A stretch of DNA of 64,000 nt from Gracilimonas sediminicola (GCF_024320785.1 NZ_JANDBC010000002.1:631124-695123); one strand, 5' to 3'. Numbered from the stretch's first letter, positions 37,592 to 47,365 are shown. Numbers and translations: made by a program. The notes: generated by a model not told the origin, from the sequence alone.

Positions 37592-38759
37592 TTTGTGCCT
37601 TCTCGAATTCTTTGTCGATTCGATCTATATGAATGGCCATGATTTTCTTTTTGATGCGGCGGGTCACTTCTTCCATCTTCGCATAAGAGTCGTCATCCAT
37701 CTTATGTTTTACGCGGTCCAGTTCCGCATCGGTAATATCACTTAAGCGGTGATCAATTTCTTTGATGCGGGGTAACAGATACCTGGAGCGTTTTACACCT
37801 TTGAGAAAATCTGCTTTTTCTTCCTCTATGATTTCCTTGATTTTTGGAATGGCATTCTCTCTCTTTTCCAGCGCCTTTTGGTTGTCTTCATGAATGGAAT
37901 CCATATCAACCAGCGTAACTTGCTCTAATTCACCCACGGCCGGCTCTACATTCCGTGGCACGCTTAAATCAAGTACCAGCTGGGATCTCTCAACCCCTTT
38001 AAAATGCTCCGGGAGCAAGATGGGTTTATTAGCGCCGGTAGCGGCAATGATGAGATCCGCTTTTTTGATTTCTTCATCCAGCTCTGAAAATGCATGAGCT
38101 TTTATGTCGAATGTGGAAGCCAGCTCTTTGGCCCTGTCGATGGTTCGGTTCACCACAGAAATGTGTTCTGCACCATTGGAAACCAGGTTTTTACAGGAAA
38201 CCTTACCCATTTTCCCGGCTCCCACCAACAGGATGTTGATAGAGCTCAGGTCCTTAAAGTGATCAAGGGCATGCTGGGTGGCGGCAAAACCCACAGAAGC
38301 CGTACCTCGGCCGAAATCGGTTTCAGTACGGCTTCTTTTGTGTGCTCGGAAAACGGATTGTACCAGCTGGTGAAATTCACCGGAAAGCTGGTCTTTAGAT
38401 TTTTTATAGGCCTGCTTAACCTGCTGGATGATCTGCACATCTCCCAAAACCTGGGAATCGAGCCCCGTGCCTACCTTATACAAATGATTGTAGGCATCCT
38501 CTTCTTCATAAACATACCCGTGCTCTTTAAAAAACTTGCGATCGGTATTGGTTGATTTGCAAAGCGCAGAAATCAACACCTCCGAATCACAAAAAGCATA
38601 TAGCTCGGTCCGGTTACAGGTATCCAGCATCATCACACCTCCGGGAATATCTTTGGTGTGAAAATCCAAAAGCTCCCTGCGATGATTGTCTAAATAAAAT
38701 AATTCACGAATAGAGACCTCACTTTTCCAGTGAGAAATTCCTATTGCACTAAACCTCAT
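37581..38759 (-). CDS. hemA: glutamyl-tRNA reductase HemA
   Basis: HemA reduces glutamyl-tRNA to glutamate-1-semialdehyde, the committed and usually regulated step of C5 tetrapyrrole synthesis. The catalytic cysteine lies in LDTCNRTELYAF (about 48). The NADPH loop is LLVGAGKMGK (about 176-185). A helical dimerisation domain (about 295-392) closes the protein. It is the first gene of the operon, and the region upstream carries several TGTGAA half-sites. Confidence 0.95.
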   Translation of the reverse strand: MRFSAIGISHWKSEVSIRELFYLDNHRRELLDFHTKDIPGGVMMLDTCNRTELYAFCDSEVLISALCKSTNTDRKFFKEHGYVYEEEDAYNHLYKVGTGLDSQVLGDVQIIQQVKQAYKKSKDQLSGEFHQLVQSVFRAHKRSRTETDFGRGTASVGFAATQHALDHFKDLSSINILLVGAGKMGKVSCKNLVSNGAEHISVVNRTIDRAKELASTFDIKAHAFSELDEEIKKADLIIAATGANKPILLPEHFKGVERSQLVLDLSVPRNVEPAVGELEQVTLVDMDSIHEDNQKALEKRENAIPKIKEIIEEEKADFLKGVKRSRYLLPRIKEIDHRLSDITDAELDRVKHKMDDDSYAKMEEVTRRIKKKIMAIHIDRIDKEFEKAQNEA

Positions 38760-38810
38760 AAATAGCTTCTAAAAAATTTCCGGCACATTGAATGACAAAG
38801 TAGTTTCTGA

Positions 38811-38895
38811 ATGTGAAGATTATGTGAAGAAAATGATTCACATAACTTTAAAAACGCTCCTGAATAGATGTATAAGCTGATTTTGATCTTCACAT
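38811..38895 (-). promoter_or_regulatory. TGTGAA half-site cluster before hemA
   Basis: ATGTGAAGA occurs at 38811-38819 and 38822-38830, 11 bp apart. TTATGTGAA (38820-38828) pairs perfectly with TTCACATAA (38837-38845), and TCTTCACAT recurs at 38887-38895. A dimeric regulator of the heme operon could bind here. The spacing does not fit the CRP/FNR consensus. Confidence 0.45.
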
Positions 38896-39004
38896 TTCAT
38901 GAAAGCGTGCCAAAGATAAGCCTCTTTCTGTTTAGAATTAATTCAAATTCTTTATTTCCCTGATAAGCAATAGTTTTCCCTCTACACCAGAACCCTATCT
39001 CTGT

Positions 39005-39029
39005 CTCTTTCCCTTTGGGAGGGAAAGAG
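39005..39029. repeat. CTCTTTCCC/GGGAAAGAG hairpin repeat
   Basis: Nine-base arms (39005-39013 and 39021-39029) flank TTTGGGA. It resembles the CTTTCTCCC...GGGAGAAAG element inside the restriction gene at about 43930-43953. Confidence 0.65.
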
Positions 39030-39241
39030 GACGCCTTGGTGGGATTGGTTTTGGGGTCTGGTTTCTGTTTGTATGGCCGGAATCTGTACGCACTCTTTTT
39101 TCAACATTATTCCCGGATAGCCTGATGGATGCCCGTGATGGTTGGTGCAGCTAATATCTAAACATCAACATCCCAACTCGATGTTAAATAGCTCAATGAC
39201 TATATTCTCTCTTCTTCAAAAATATTAAATAAGCGTTTTTT

Positions 39242-39598
39242 ATGGATCTTCAGTTAACAGGAAAAGTCACACAAATATTAGATGAGCAATCAGGTCAGGG
39301 GAAAAATGGTCCATGGAGAAAAAGAGATTTTATTCTCGAAACCAAAGGGCAGTACCCCAAGCAGGTGTGTATTACACAATGGGGTGATAACATCGATCAG
39401 CAGGCGGTTAATAAAGGAGATGAAGTCACTGTTTCCATTGACATCCAAAGCCGGGAATATAAAGGGAATTGGTACACCGACGTAAAGGCCTGGAAAGTTG
39501 AAAAAGCCCAGGGTGATGTGCAGGCCCCGCCAAGTGCCCCCGGTTTAACCCGCGAAGGCAATCAGGAAATGGACCTGGATGACGACCTGCCGTTTTAG
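39242..39598 (+). CDS. DUF3127 family protein
   Basis: The 118-residue protein looks like the small DUF3127 family common in Bacteroidota. It has an OB-fold-like N-terminal part (GKVTQILDEQSGQG, then RDFILET and WGD) and an acidic tail ending DLDDDLPF. The acidic C-terminus with a terminal aromatic resembles the tail of single-stranded DNA-binding proteins, so a nucleic-acid role is possible but unproven. It is a single gene with its own leader. Confidence 0.75.
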   Translation: MDLQLTGKVTQILDEQSGQGKNGPWRKRDFILETKGQYPKQVCITQWGDNIDQQAVNKGDEVTVSIDIQSREYKGNWYTDVKAWKVEKAQGDVQAPPSAPGLTREGNQEMDLDDDLPF

Positions 39599-39631
39599 CC
39601 GAAATAGGAAGTTACTTGCCCAACAAAAAAA

Positions 39632-39653
39632 CCACCGCCCTCACAAGCGGTGG
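39632..39653 (-). terminator. hairpin terminator serving the aldo/keto reductase gene
   Basis: CCACCGC (39632-39638) pairs with GCGGTGG (39647-39653), and on the minus strand TTTTTTTG follows. It lies behind the minus-strand reductase gene and just after the DUF3127 stop, so it could act for both. Confidence 0.65.
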
Positions 39654-39799
39654 CCGTTGGATCAACCTTTGAAAAGCTACTTTCAGAATTGATACCCATA
39701 ACTCAATACACTATTAAATAACGATAGTACAGCCTCTTTTTCACCGCATATCTGTGTAGTATTTACCAAAACGTGTATTGAGCTTTTAAATGACTCGGT

Positions 39800-40801
39800 T
39801 TAATTCCGTCTCCAGTCGATATCTTCCTTTGGCTTGTTGTCCAGGATTTCCTCAATTTTACCCATCACTTCCTCATCTACCTTATCGAGGATGTCCATGG
39901 TTTTCATGTTTTGCTCCACCTGTTCCACAGTAGAAGCCCCGGTAATTACAGTGCTGACATTCTCATTGTTCAGGCACCATGCCAGTGCAAGTTGAGGCAT
40001 CGGAACGCCTATTTCATCAGATACAGCTGCCAGGTTAGCTACTTTTCTAAGCTTGGCTTTTCCCTCTTCGCTTTCAAGCAGCTTTTTTCGGAGCCAGCTG
40101 TACTTTTCCAAATCCAGTCGCGAACCTTCCGGGATTCCATCATTGTACTTTCCGGTGAGCAAGCCACTGGCCAGCGGACTCCAAATGGTAGTCCCCAATC
40201 CAATATCTTCATACAGGGCTGAAAATTCTTTCTCCACCTTATCCCGCTTGAACATGTTGTATTCCGGCTGCTCCATCAGCGGTGGACGTAAATGATTCTC
40301 CCGGGCAAAATCGTAGGCTTTGCGGATTTGATCGGCACTCCACTCGCTGGTTCCCCAGTATAGGGCCTTGCCTTCGTTAATCATTTGATTCATAGCCCAA
40401 ACGGTTTCTTCCACCGGGGTGAACTTGTCGGGGCGGTGGCAAAAAATGAGATCTACATAATCCGTTTGTAGTCGCCTCAGGGAAGCTTCTGTTCCCTCTT
40501 TAATATGCTTAAATGACAAGCCCTGATCGTTTTCACCTTCGCCGCCCCAGAATATTTTGGTTGAAAGCACCAGATCCGACCGTTTCCATTCAGCTTTTTT
40601 GATAACCTGTCCCATAATGGTTTCCGACTTCCCCATCTCATACGCCTCAGCATTATCAAAGAAATTCACGCCGGCATCATAAGCCGTTTTCATTTGATTG
40701 TAGGCGAGATCTGTATCCACCTGTTCGCCAAAAGTAACCCACGATCCAAATGACAGCGCTGATACTTTAAGTCCTGATCTTCCTAAAAACCTGTATTCCA
40801 T
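39800..40801 (-). CDS. aldo/keto reductase, Kv-beta-like
   Basis: The 333-residue protein is a TIM-barrel aldo/keto reductase. The catalytic residues can be followed: Asp and Tyr in FFDNAEAYEMGKSE (about 48-61), Lys in LVLSTKIFW (about 82) and His in LIFCHRPD (about 118). The opening YRFLGRSGLKVSALSFGSW and the tail VITGASTVEQVEQN fit the voltage-channel beta-subunit-like branch of NADPH-dependent reductases. The substrate is unknown. It is a single gene. Confidence 0.9.
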   Translation of the reverse strand: MEYRFLGRSGLKVSALSFGSWVTFGEQVDTDLAYNQMKTAYDAGVNFFDNAEAYEMGKSETIMGQVIKKAEWKRSDLVLSTKIFWGGEGENDQGLSFKHIKEGTEASLRRLQTDYVDLIFCHRPDKFTPVEETVWAMNQMINEGKALYWGTSEWSADQIRKAYDFARENHLRPPLMEQPEYNMFKRDKVEKEFSALYEDIGLGTTIWSPLASGLLTGKYNDGIPEGSRLDLEKYSWLRKKLLESEEGKAKLRKVANLAAVSDEIGVPMPQLALAWCLNNENVSTVITGASTVEQVEQNMKTMDILDKVDEEVMGKIEEILDNKPKEDIDWRRN

Positions 40802-41190
40802 AACCTGTATTTCTGATTTAATTTTTCTTTTCAGTGATTCAATGTGTTAACAGCTCATAACTGTAATGCGTTCTGCGTATTCCGAAAAAGTAGTGAAGAA
40901 CAGAATAGCGATTTCAGATTAAAATGAACGGCTGATATCTATATAGTGAGCATCATATTACCTACATCTCAGCAGCTATAAATATAGTATTACCTGTTAT
41001 TACTTACCTATAAGAAACCATTGAATAACAAAAGTAAAACAGATTTGGTCAGCCGGGCACCTCTGCCGTATATTGATTGGAGTTACTTGAAACAAAAGCC
41101 CTTCTACAAGTAATTTTATCTCTTTCCTTCCATTTCTCCCTTCTTCTTTGGTGAAATAACTATGTCTGATTACATCGATGAAAGCAAAAC
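40802..41190. other. gap upstream of the reductase gene
   Basis: This AT-rich stretch has no ORF I accept. It must hold the reductase promoter, but no element stands out. The tandem repeat array begins at its right edge. Confidence 0.5.
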
Positions 41191-42117
41191 CCGGCCATCG
41201 CGAGGAGTAGTGTGTGGTTAGTAGTAAAAGCCGGTCATCGCGAGGAGGAACCTTGCAGAATCTATGGCAACCCAGCTTGGCGACGAAGCGATCTCCTTAA
41301 CCTACTTGGGATGTCGGTTCAGGGAGATTGCCGCGTCGGTATGCATCACAGCCCTGCATTCGGATTTACGGGCTCCTCGCAATGACGCGCGGGGGGTTAA
41401 TGAGTAGAAAAAACCCGTCATCGCGAGGAGTAGTATATGGTAAATCAGGACTCCCCTGCCTGGCCACGACGCGATCTCCTTAAGCTACTTGGGATATCGA
41501 TTCGGGGAGATTGCCGCGTCGGCATGCATCCCAGTCCTGCATTCGGATTTACGGGCTCCTCGCAATGACGCGCGGGGGGTTAATGAGTAGAAAAAACCCG
41601 TCATCGCGAGGAGTAGAGTGTGGTGAAGCAGGACTCCCTTGCCGGACGACGACGCGATCCCCTTGATGTGCTTGGGAGGTCGGTTCGGGGAGATTGCCGC
41701 GTCGGTATGCATCCCAGCCCTGCATTCGGATTTACGGCTCCTCGCAATGACGCGTGGGGGGGTTAATGAGTAGAAAAAACCTGGTCATCGCGAGGAGTAG
41801 AGTGTGGTGAAGCAGGACTCCCCTGCCGGACGACTCGATCTCCTTGATGTGCCTGGGATGTCGGTTCAGGGAGATTGCCGCGTCGGTTTGCACCCAGCCC
41901 TACGTTCGGATTTACGGGCTCCTCGCAATGACGCGTGCGGGGTTAATGAGTAGAAAAAAGACGGTCATCGCGAGGAGTAAAGTGTGGTGAAGCCGGACTC
42001 CCTTGCCGGGCGACGACGCGATCTCCTTGAGCTACTTGGGAGGTCGATTCGGGGAGATTGCCGCGTCGGTATGCATCCCAGCCCTGCATTCGGATTTACG
42101 GGCTCCTCGCAATGACG
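41191..42117. repeat. tandem array of GTCATCGCGAGGAG palindromic units
   Basis: Five units lie at 41234-41387, 41416-41570, 41599-41752, 41783-41933 and 41963-42117, with a left-end fragment at about 41191. The period is 180-184 bp. Each unit starts with (C)GTCATCGCGAGGAG and ends with CTCCTCGCAATGACG, so it has 15-bp terminal inverted repeats. It also holds an inner inverted pair around GCGATCTCC and GGAGATTGC. Spacers share GGGGTTAATGAGTAGAAAAAA. A single relative sits between ftsA and ftsZ. Confidence 0.93.
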
Positions 42118-42147
42118 GGGGCGCCGGGCGGGGTGTGGGTTTGTTAA

Positions 42148-45100
42148 TTACCCCACACTCTCTTCCACGATGGCTATTTCTTCTTCGGTGAGGCCGTAGA
42201 GCTGGTACACCAGCTGATCGATTTCCGCCTCCAACGCGCCGGTGTCGGCTTCGGGGTTTTCTTTTTTGGCGGTGAGGATTTGTGTTACGCATTCCTTTAA
42301 TGAATCTGTTTTAACGATAGGAATTTCAGAAACATACATTGGTTTGTATTCATAATACCCACCTCTTTTTGTCGATGAAGTATGAGTTATTACAAAGTCA
42401 GCTACTTTGGAATTTAAAACTCCTAAAAGATTTAAGTCTTCAATGGGAATAATCGAAGTCTTATCATTCGAATATTTCCCTTCCTTATCAAAAGTATAAT
42501 TAGCCTGATTTGTGATAGCTGGTATTATAATTTTAGGTTTTTCAAATTCTTCGAAATAGTCAACCGCATCCTGAATTTCATACCACTTGTAACTTCCGGG
42601 TTTTCTTCCCGGCCAATCTTTATTTGGGACATCTTTTGGTCTTGGTTCAAGTTCTTTTTTAAAGCCTTCTAAATATTTTTTTATTGCCGGGTATTTATCA
42701 AGATCTGTCCCTCTTCTTGTAAAGATTAAATAATTCTCTTGATCCGGCTGCTGATACCTTTTAATATCTCGTCCAGCCAAAAACGGTTTAATAATTTCTG
42801 CACTGGAAGCATCTTCTTCAATCAGTCGGTCTTTGGTTTCTTCATCAATCACAAAAGCTTTGTTATAACCCGTCAATACACCGCGATAAATTTTTCCGTC
42901 CACATATTCTCCCAAAGGGATTCCGGCTTTTTTTAACTTCTCCAGTAATTTTTGAGTTCTCAAAGGCACTAACGACCACCCTTCCTCACTTAGTTTTGAT
43001 GCATCTACCTCAAAAGCCTGTTCTTCTTCCAGTACATCAAAATCTTCTACCGGTAGGGTTTCCACTTCCAGCGCTTTAAATACCGTTGGGTTATCAGATT
43101 TCCTTATTTCCAATAAACAGGGGTAAGTGGTGGCTTCCTCAAATACAGATAAATCCCCAAAATCGGTAATGGCTGTAATTTGTTTTTGTTGTAGCCAGGT
43201 TCGGAGTGGCTTTCCATAATTTGCCCGCATCCATTTGTTGGCTACAATGTAATGGAAGTAGCCATTTTCTTTATTCAGCTTCACCCCTTGCTCAATAAAG
43301 TAAGCGTATAAATCTGCGGTTCCCGCATATACCTCAAAATGAGTTTTCAGAAAGGGTTTTATATCGCCTAAGGCTTCCTGCCGTACATAAGGCGGATTCC
43401 CAATCACCACATCAAAACCGATGTACTTTCCTTCTTCATCGAGCACTTCCGGGAATTCGAAGCGCCATTCAAAAGCTTCGCGGTAAAAGGCGCCGGCTTC
43501 TTCTTCGGCTTTCTGCTCTTCCAGTTTAGCAACTTTCTTTTCCTGCTTTTTGAGCTCTTTCTTCGTCGCCTTGCCTTCCCCGAATAAATCTTCGTTCTGC
43601 ATCAGCTCCAGCTTACCGCGGGCTTTACTCAGCTTTTTGTTAATGGGCTTGTTGTTGAGCAGGTTTTCGCTGTATTCGGCTTTTATATCATCAATCAATT
43701 TTTGCAGGCGCTGCTTTTCGTTTCGGTCGCGCGTTTCGCGGTAGTTTCGTACGGCCTGCTTGTAATCGTGCAGCGAGTGCTCGCTTTTCTTAAAGATGGA
43801 GCTGAGGTCTTCATCCAGCCCGAACCGGCTTACCAGCGAGTTCCCCTGCTTTATGTTGATGTCGATGTTGGGGAGGACTTCGAGCTCGGAATAGGGAGAA
43901 ACACCTCCCTCTACCTGTCCTTCGGACATCTTTCTCCCTTCTGAGGGAGAAAGAGCCTCTTCTTTATTGTCATCTTGGACCTGATCCGGGATCTCTTGCG
44001 GGCCGGATGTATAATAGGCGTGCTTCAGCAGTTCGATCCACAGGCGGAGGCGGCATATTTTTACCGAGTTGGGATTGATATCTACCCCAAACAGGCAGTT
44101 TTCAATCAGGAATTTCTTTTCATGGAACAGCGCCTCCTGAATACGCTGGCTTTCTTTGCCGGCGGGTTTGCGTTCTACCTTGCCATTTTTCCAGTGGTGA
44201 TTGAGCTTGTACTCAAACAATTCGCCGTTGTGCTCTATCGCCAGCTCATCGTTTTCCACAGAAATATCCAGGCGGGAAATATACTTACCCTCGTGATCTG
44301 TCAGCACCTTCAGTTCCGATTTGATGGCAATCAGTTCATTCAGGCACGAAACCAGGAAGTGCCCCGACCCCACCGCCGGGTCACAAATGGTAATGGAATT
44401 GATCACCTCATTCACTTCCGAAAGCTCTTTGGCTTCAATTTTCCGGGGAAGTTCATCAAAACTCCCGCAATCCCAGCCAAAGGCTTCATTCAGCTTATCC
44501 GTCACCGATTTACGCAGCGTTTCCCGCGCCATATATTCGGTGATGAAGCCGGGGGTAAAAAACGAGCCGTCTTTGTAGCCGTTGATCTTCTCAAAAATCA
44601 GGCCCAGCACCGAAGCGTTGATCAGCGTTTTATCTTCGGTTTGAATGCCGCCCGAACTTTCGGCACTGAAGTTATAGGCATCCAGAAAGCGGAGCAGGTA
44701 ATCGAGGGTGCTCAGTTTTTCTTTAGGCGGCTTTGCTCCCTTTTTCAGGATACTCCGGGAATGCAAATCCAGCGTGGCTTTATCATCCAGCCCGGAAATC
44801 TGAATGGTGGTTTTCTCCAGCCTGGTGGAATCGAATAACGAGGAGTTCAGGTACGGTATATGCCCGAAGCGTTCCTGCACCGATGCCGGTCGTTCCTGGT
44901 TCCGCAGTGCCAGCACCCGGAAAAAGAGCTTGTTGAGTTCGTCGTACTCATCAATGGTTTCGTAACTCAGAAATTTAAATTTCTCATCATATTGGTGATA
45001 CGCCAGCAGCTGGGCTTCCATCAGTTTCAGGAACAGCACCCGGTTCATCCAGGTAATCACCAATTCCAGCGCCACCCCAAACAGCTGATCGTCTTCCTCA

Positions 45101-46038
45101 TCCCCATAGTGCACGGTGGCATCACGCACTTCGTTCATGTGCTGGTCGTACCGTAAAATCTCGATGGTATTTTCAATCAGCGACCCGCGGTGGCGTTCTT
45201 TTTTCGGCAGACGCTGAATCAACCGGCTCCCTTTCTCTTTCACTTCCTGCAGTCCGAGTATATGCAGCAGTTCGTTGTAGAAGCCTTTGTCGAGGGAGTT
45301 ACTGTCGTTGGCAAAGTTCTTCTTCACCAGGTGTTCCGGTGAAAAGAGCTTGTATAAAGGAATCAGCTTTTTGTCGGACTCTTCATTGGCTTCGGCTGCC
45401 AGCTGTTTTTGATATTTGCTGAGATCAGCGTGCGTTACGGTTATATCAGCATCAGACTCGTTAATAAACGCTTCAAATTTTTGGTAGATGAAATCCGTCT
45501 TCCCAGAAACTTTTTCATCATTCTTCCACTGGCGATAGGTTTTTAGCAGTTTCTTTTTGGAATAAAAATGGCGTTCGATTTCCCGGGCATCAAAAATGAA
45601 GAACTCGATATAATTTGTAATGACTACCTGTTTCAGGTCATCATTCCCGCTTTCCCTTTGGTCAAAATAATAGTGAAGGGCTTCCTGCAGGGCCTTTCGG
45701 TTGGGGTTATCTTTGCTGATCATTTCAGCTTTGTTATCCGGACGCTTGGCTTCAATAATCACATCCACCGAGGAGGAAGTCGTTTTACCTGAATAGATGG
45801 CCAGGTCAATTCTGTCGCTGGTGTTTACAAGCTTTTCTTCCCTTTCATAAAACGACCTGGAGAGAAAATCTTTGAGGTAGGCTTTCAGATGTTCTTCACT
45901 TTCACTGCCTGCTTCCTCAATCTGATTCAGGTATCTCGTTGCTTCGATTTTAAAGGCATCCAGGTCTGCTCTTTTAACATTTACTTTCAGGTAAGCTTTG
46001 TTGATCCCCTGCCGAACGGTTTTAGTCTGTAGCTGCAT
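42148..46038 (-). CDS. type IIG-like restriction-modification enzyme (Eco57I-type methylase)
   Basis: The single 1296-residue chain combines cutting and methylation. The N-terminus has DRIDLAIYSG and DVIIEAKRP (about 75-100), a PD-(D/E)xK nuclease pattern with E96 and K98. A helical middle leads to the N6-adenine methylase with CDPAVGSGHF (motif I, about 548) and GNPPYVRQ (motif IV, about 877). A TaqI-like target-recognition region follows. It should methylate adenine in its site and cut unmethylated DNA. Residues about 679-715 are an in-frame insertion of repeat DNA. No separate methylase or specificity gene is beside it. The stop lies 31 bp from the tandem array. Confidence 0.88.
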   Translation of the reverse strand: MQLQTKTVRQGINKAYLKVNVKRADLDAFKIEATRYLNQIEEAGSESEEHLKAYLKDFLSRSFYEREEKLVNTSDRIDLAIYSGKTTSSSVDVIIEAKRPDNKAEMISKDNPNRKALQEALHYYFDQRESGNDDLKQVVITNYIEFFIFDAREIERHFYSKKKLLKTYRQWKNDEKVSGKTDFIYQKFEAFINESDADITVTHADLSKYQKQLAAEANEESDKKLIPLYKLFSPEHLVKKNFANDSNSLDKGFYNELLHILGLQEVKEKGSRLIQRLPKKERHRGSLIENTIEILRYDQHMNEVRDATVHYGDEEDDQLFGVALELVITWMNRVLFLKLMEAQLLAYHQYDEKFKFLSYETIDEYDELNKLFFRVLALRNQERPASVQERFGHIPYLNSSLFDSTRLEKTTIQISGLDDKATLDLHSRSILKKGAKPPKEKLSTLDYLLRFLDAYNFSAESSGGIQTEDKTLINASVLGLIFEKINGYKDGSFFTPGFITEYMARETLRKSVTDKLNEAFGWDCGSFDELPRKIEAKELSEVNEVINSITICDPAVGSGHFLVSCLNELIAIKSELKVLTDHEGKYISRLDISVENDELAIEHNGELFEYKLNHHWKNGKVERKPAGKESQRIQEALFHEKKFLIENCLFGVDINPNSVKICRLRLWIELLKHAYYTSGPQEIPDQVQDDNKEEALSPSEGRKMSEGQVEGGVSPYSELEVLPNIDINIKQGNSLVSRFGLDEDLSSIFKKSEHSLHDYKQAVRNYRETRDRNEKQRLQKLIDDIKAEYSENLLNNKPINKKLSKARGKLELMQNEDLFGEGKATKKELKKQEKKVAKLEEQKAEEEAGAFYREAFEWRFEFPEVLDEEGKYIGFDVVIGNPPYVRQEALGDIKPFLKTHFEVYAGTADLYAYFIEQGVKLNKENGYFHYIVANKWMRANYGKPLRTWLQQKQITAITDFGDLSVFEEATTYPCLLEIRKSDNPTVFKALEVETLPVEDFDVLEEEQAFEVDASKLSEEGWSLVPLRTQKLLEKLKKAGIPLGEYVDGKIYRGVLTGYNKAFVIDEETKDRLIEEDASSAEIIKPFLAGRDIKRYQQPDQENYLIFTRRGTDLDKYPAIKKYLEGFKKELEPRPKDVPNKDWPGRKPGSYKWYEIQDAVDYFEEFEKPKIIIPAITNQANYTFDKEGKYSNDKTSIIPIEDLNLLGVLNSKVADFVITHTSSTKRGGYYEYKPMYVSEIPIVKTDSLKECVTQILTAKKENPEADTGALEAEIDQLVYQLYGLTEEEIAIVEESVG
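43893..44003. repeat. repeat DNA inserted in frame in the restriction gene
   Basis: Two dispersed-repeat types adjoin here. On the minus strand GATCCCGGATCAGGTCC is read as IPDQVQDD. A hairpin of CTTTCTCCCT and AGGGAGAAAG is read as SPSEGRK, and the part behind it as MSEGQVEGGVS. The insertion separates two conserved blocks, LLKHAYYT and PNIDINIKQGNSL. Confidence 0.8.
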
Positions 46039-46241
46039 CTATTTTTCTTTTATTAACAACGGATTATAGGGAAAGGAGGATTGATTAGAAAGCCGGAAAG
46101 GAAAACTCACCCTGCTTTTCATCAGCCGAAAAGCGGGTCTCTTTTCAAATACACAAACGCACACTTATGTGGTGAGTTAAATTCGAATATTCTATAGCAT
46201 ATGCTCAGTGGTGCTTATACGTACATAAAACTGAGGTCAAT

Positions 46242-47357
46242 ATGAATAAGACAAAAACTATAATAATTGCTTTACCCCTTCTGTTGCTTGGTAGTCTATC
46301 CCTACACGCACAATCTAAGTGTCATGATGAATTAATTAACTGCCATATTATTGAAATTCAGTACAACAAAGATCTTCAGGTGCCAGTATTTAATTCAAAT
46401 CACTTTAAACACTTACCCGCCGATACTCCTTTATATTTAAAGCTGACGAGTGATGCCTTTAGCACTTTTAAGGTTGAATTAGATACGGTTGTTGTGAGAG
46501 AGTTTAATCCTTTAGCAGATCTTGTTCCCTTTACAAGTCCTGAAAAAATGGGCCCACCAATTAGAGAAGTTCGGGATAGCGGGGCCTTTTTCTATTTGGG
46601 TATGTTTGAAGCCGGAAACCAAGCTACTTTTAACCTTCACAGAAAGGCACCGGATAATAGTTGGGATCCGTTAGGTAGTTTTGCAATACAGATACCAAAA
46701 AAATATCGGTTCAGGGTTAGAGCCGGGTTCAGCGCTACCTATTATAAAACTCAGGATGTTAATATTCAGTCAAGAACCGCAAATATTGGAGATATTGAGA
46801 ACCTAAGTAATAATGATTTAAAGCTTGGCTTTCGGCAATCTCAGTTTTTAGCCGATACAACTACTATTTACAGAATACAGGGAATCTCCTCAAAAGACTG
46901 GGGTTTTGCTCCTACCATGATGCTTTCATTTTATCCATTTGCTAAAAAAGACCTAACGGACAACACTTCTTTTTTCGGCATCATGAGTAATGAAAATTCT
47001 TTTAAAGATTTTCTTTCACACTCATTATCACTTCATGTTGGCACCAGTTTAAATAAAGATGTGTTTTCTGATTTTTATGGTGGGATTAATGTTGAAGTTA
47101 TAGAGGGAGTTGATCTTGGGCTTTCTTACCTGTCCCACAATGTGAAAAAAATCGATACGCCTTATGATTACCGTGATGAGGAATTCGATGGTTCTATACC
47201 CTATTTCACTAATTCTGATGCACCCGAATCAAGCAATTTTCTAACTGAAAAGCGTGTGTTTGATATCTCTTATTCCATATCCGTAGATGCTGTGGTATTT
47301 CAAAAGGCTTTTGTCTCAATATTTAGCACCTTGAAGAAGGGAATAACGGGAGGCTAA
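46242..47357 (+). CDS. secreted protein, probably outer-membrane beta-barrel
   Basis: The 371-residue protein has a signal peptide (about 1-23, ending LHAQS). A region with two cysteines (about 26 and 33) and a predicted beta-rich second half follow, from about RFRVRAGFSATYY. Alternating hydrophobic patterns such as LSLHVGTSL, FYGGINVEV and DLGLSYLSH suggest barrel strands. I recognise no family. It stands alone between the restriction gene and the GIY-YIG gene, and its base composition is somewhat A+T-rich. Confidence 0.6.
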   Translation: MNKTKTIIIALPLLLLGSLSLHAQSKCHDELINCHIIEIQYNKDLQVPVFNSNHFKHLPADTPLYLKLTSDAFSTFKVELDTVVVREFNPLADLVPFTSPEKMGPPIREVRDSGAFFYLGMFEAGNQATFNLHRKAPDNSWDPLGSFAIQIPKKYRFRVRAGFSATYYKTQDVNIQSRTANIGDIENLSNNDLKLGFRQSQFLADTTTIYRIQGISSKDWGFAPTMMLSFYPFAKKDLTDNTSFFGIMSNENSFKDFLSHSLSLHVGTSLNKDVFSDFYGGINVEVIEGVDLGLSYLSHNVKKIDTPYDYRDEEFDGSIPYFTNSDAPESSNFLTEKRVFDISYSISVDAVVFQKAFVSIFSTLKKGITGG

Positions 47358-47365
47358 AAAAGTAA

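Larger units (their letters stand above)
38760..39241. other. 482-bp gap between hemA and the DUF3127 gene
   Basis: No credible gene is present. The left part (38811-38895) holds a cluster of TGTGAA half-sites facing the heme operon. At 39005-39029 there is a hairpin, CTCTTTCCC with GGGAAAGAG, of the same type as the repeat inserted in the restriction gene. The rest shows nothing I can name. Confidence 0.6.

Noticed and set aside
38820-38845. CRP/FNR box before hemA
   Set aside because: TGTGA and TCACA are present but 10 bases apart rather than 6, so I list the site only as an unassigned inverted repeat.
41191-42117. CRISPR array
   Set aside because: The units are long (about 154 bp) nested palindromes with conserved, not variable, spacers, a 182-bp period and no cas gene nearby.
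41485-42292. Short ORFs of 60-86 codons over the tandem array
   Set aside because: They share the peptide DAAISPNR because they translate the same repeat unit.
43975-44838. 287-codon plus-strand ORF opposite the restriction gene
   Set aside because: Antisense to the conserved methylase domain; it has no recognisable protein pattern.
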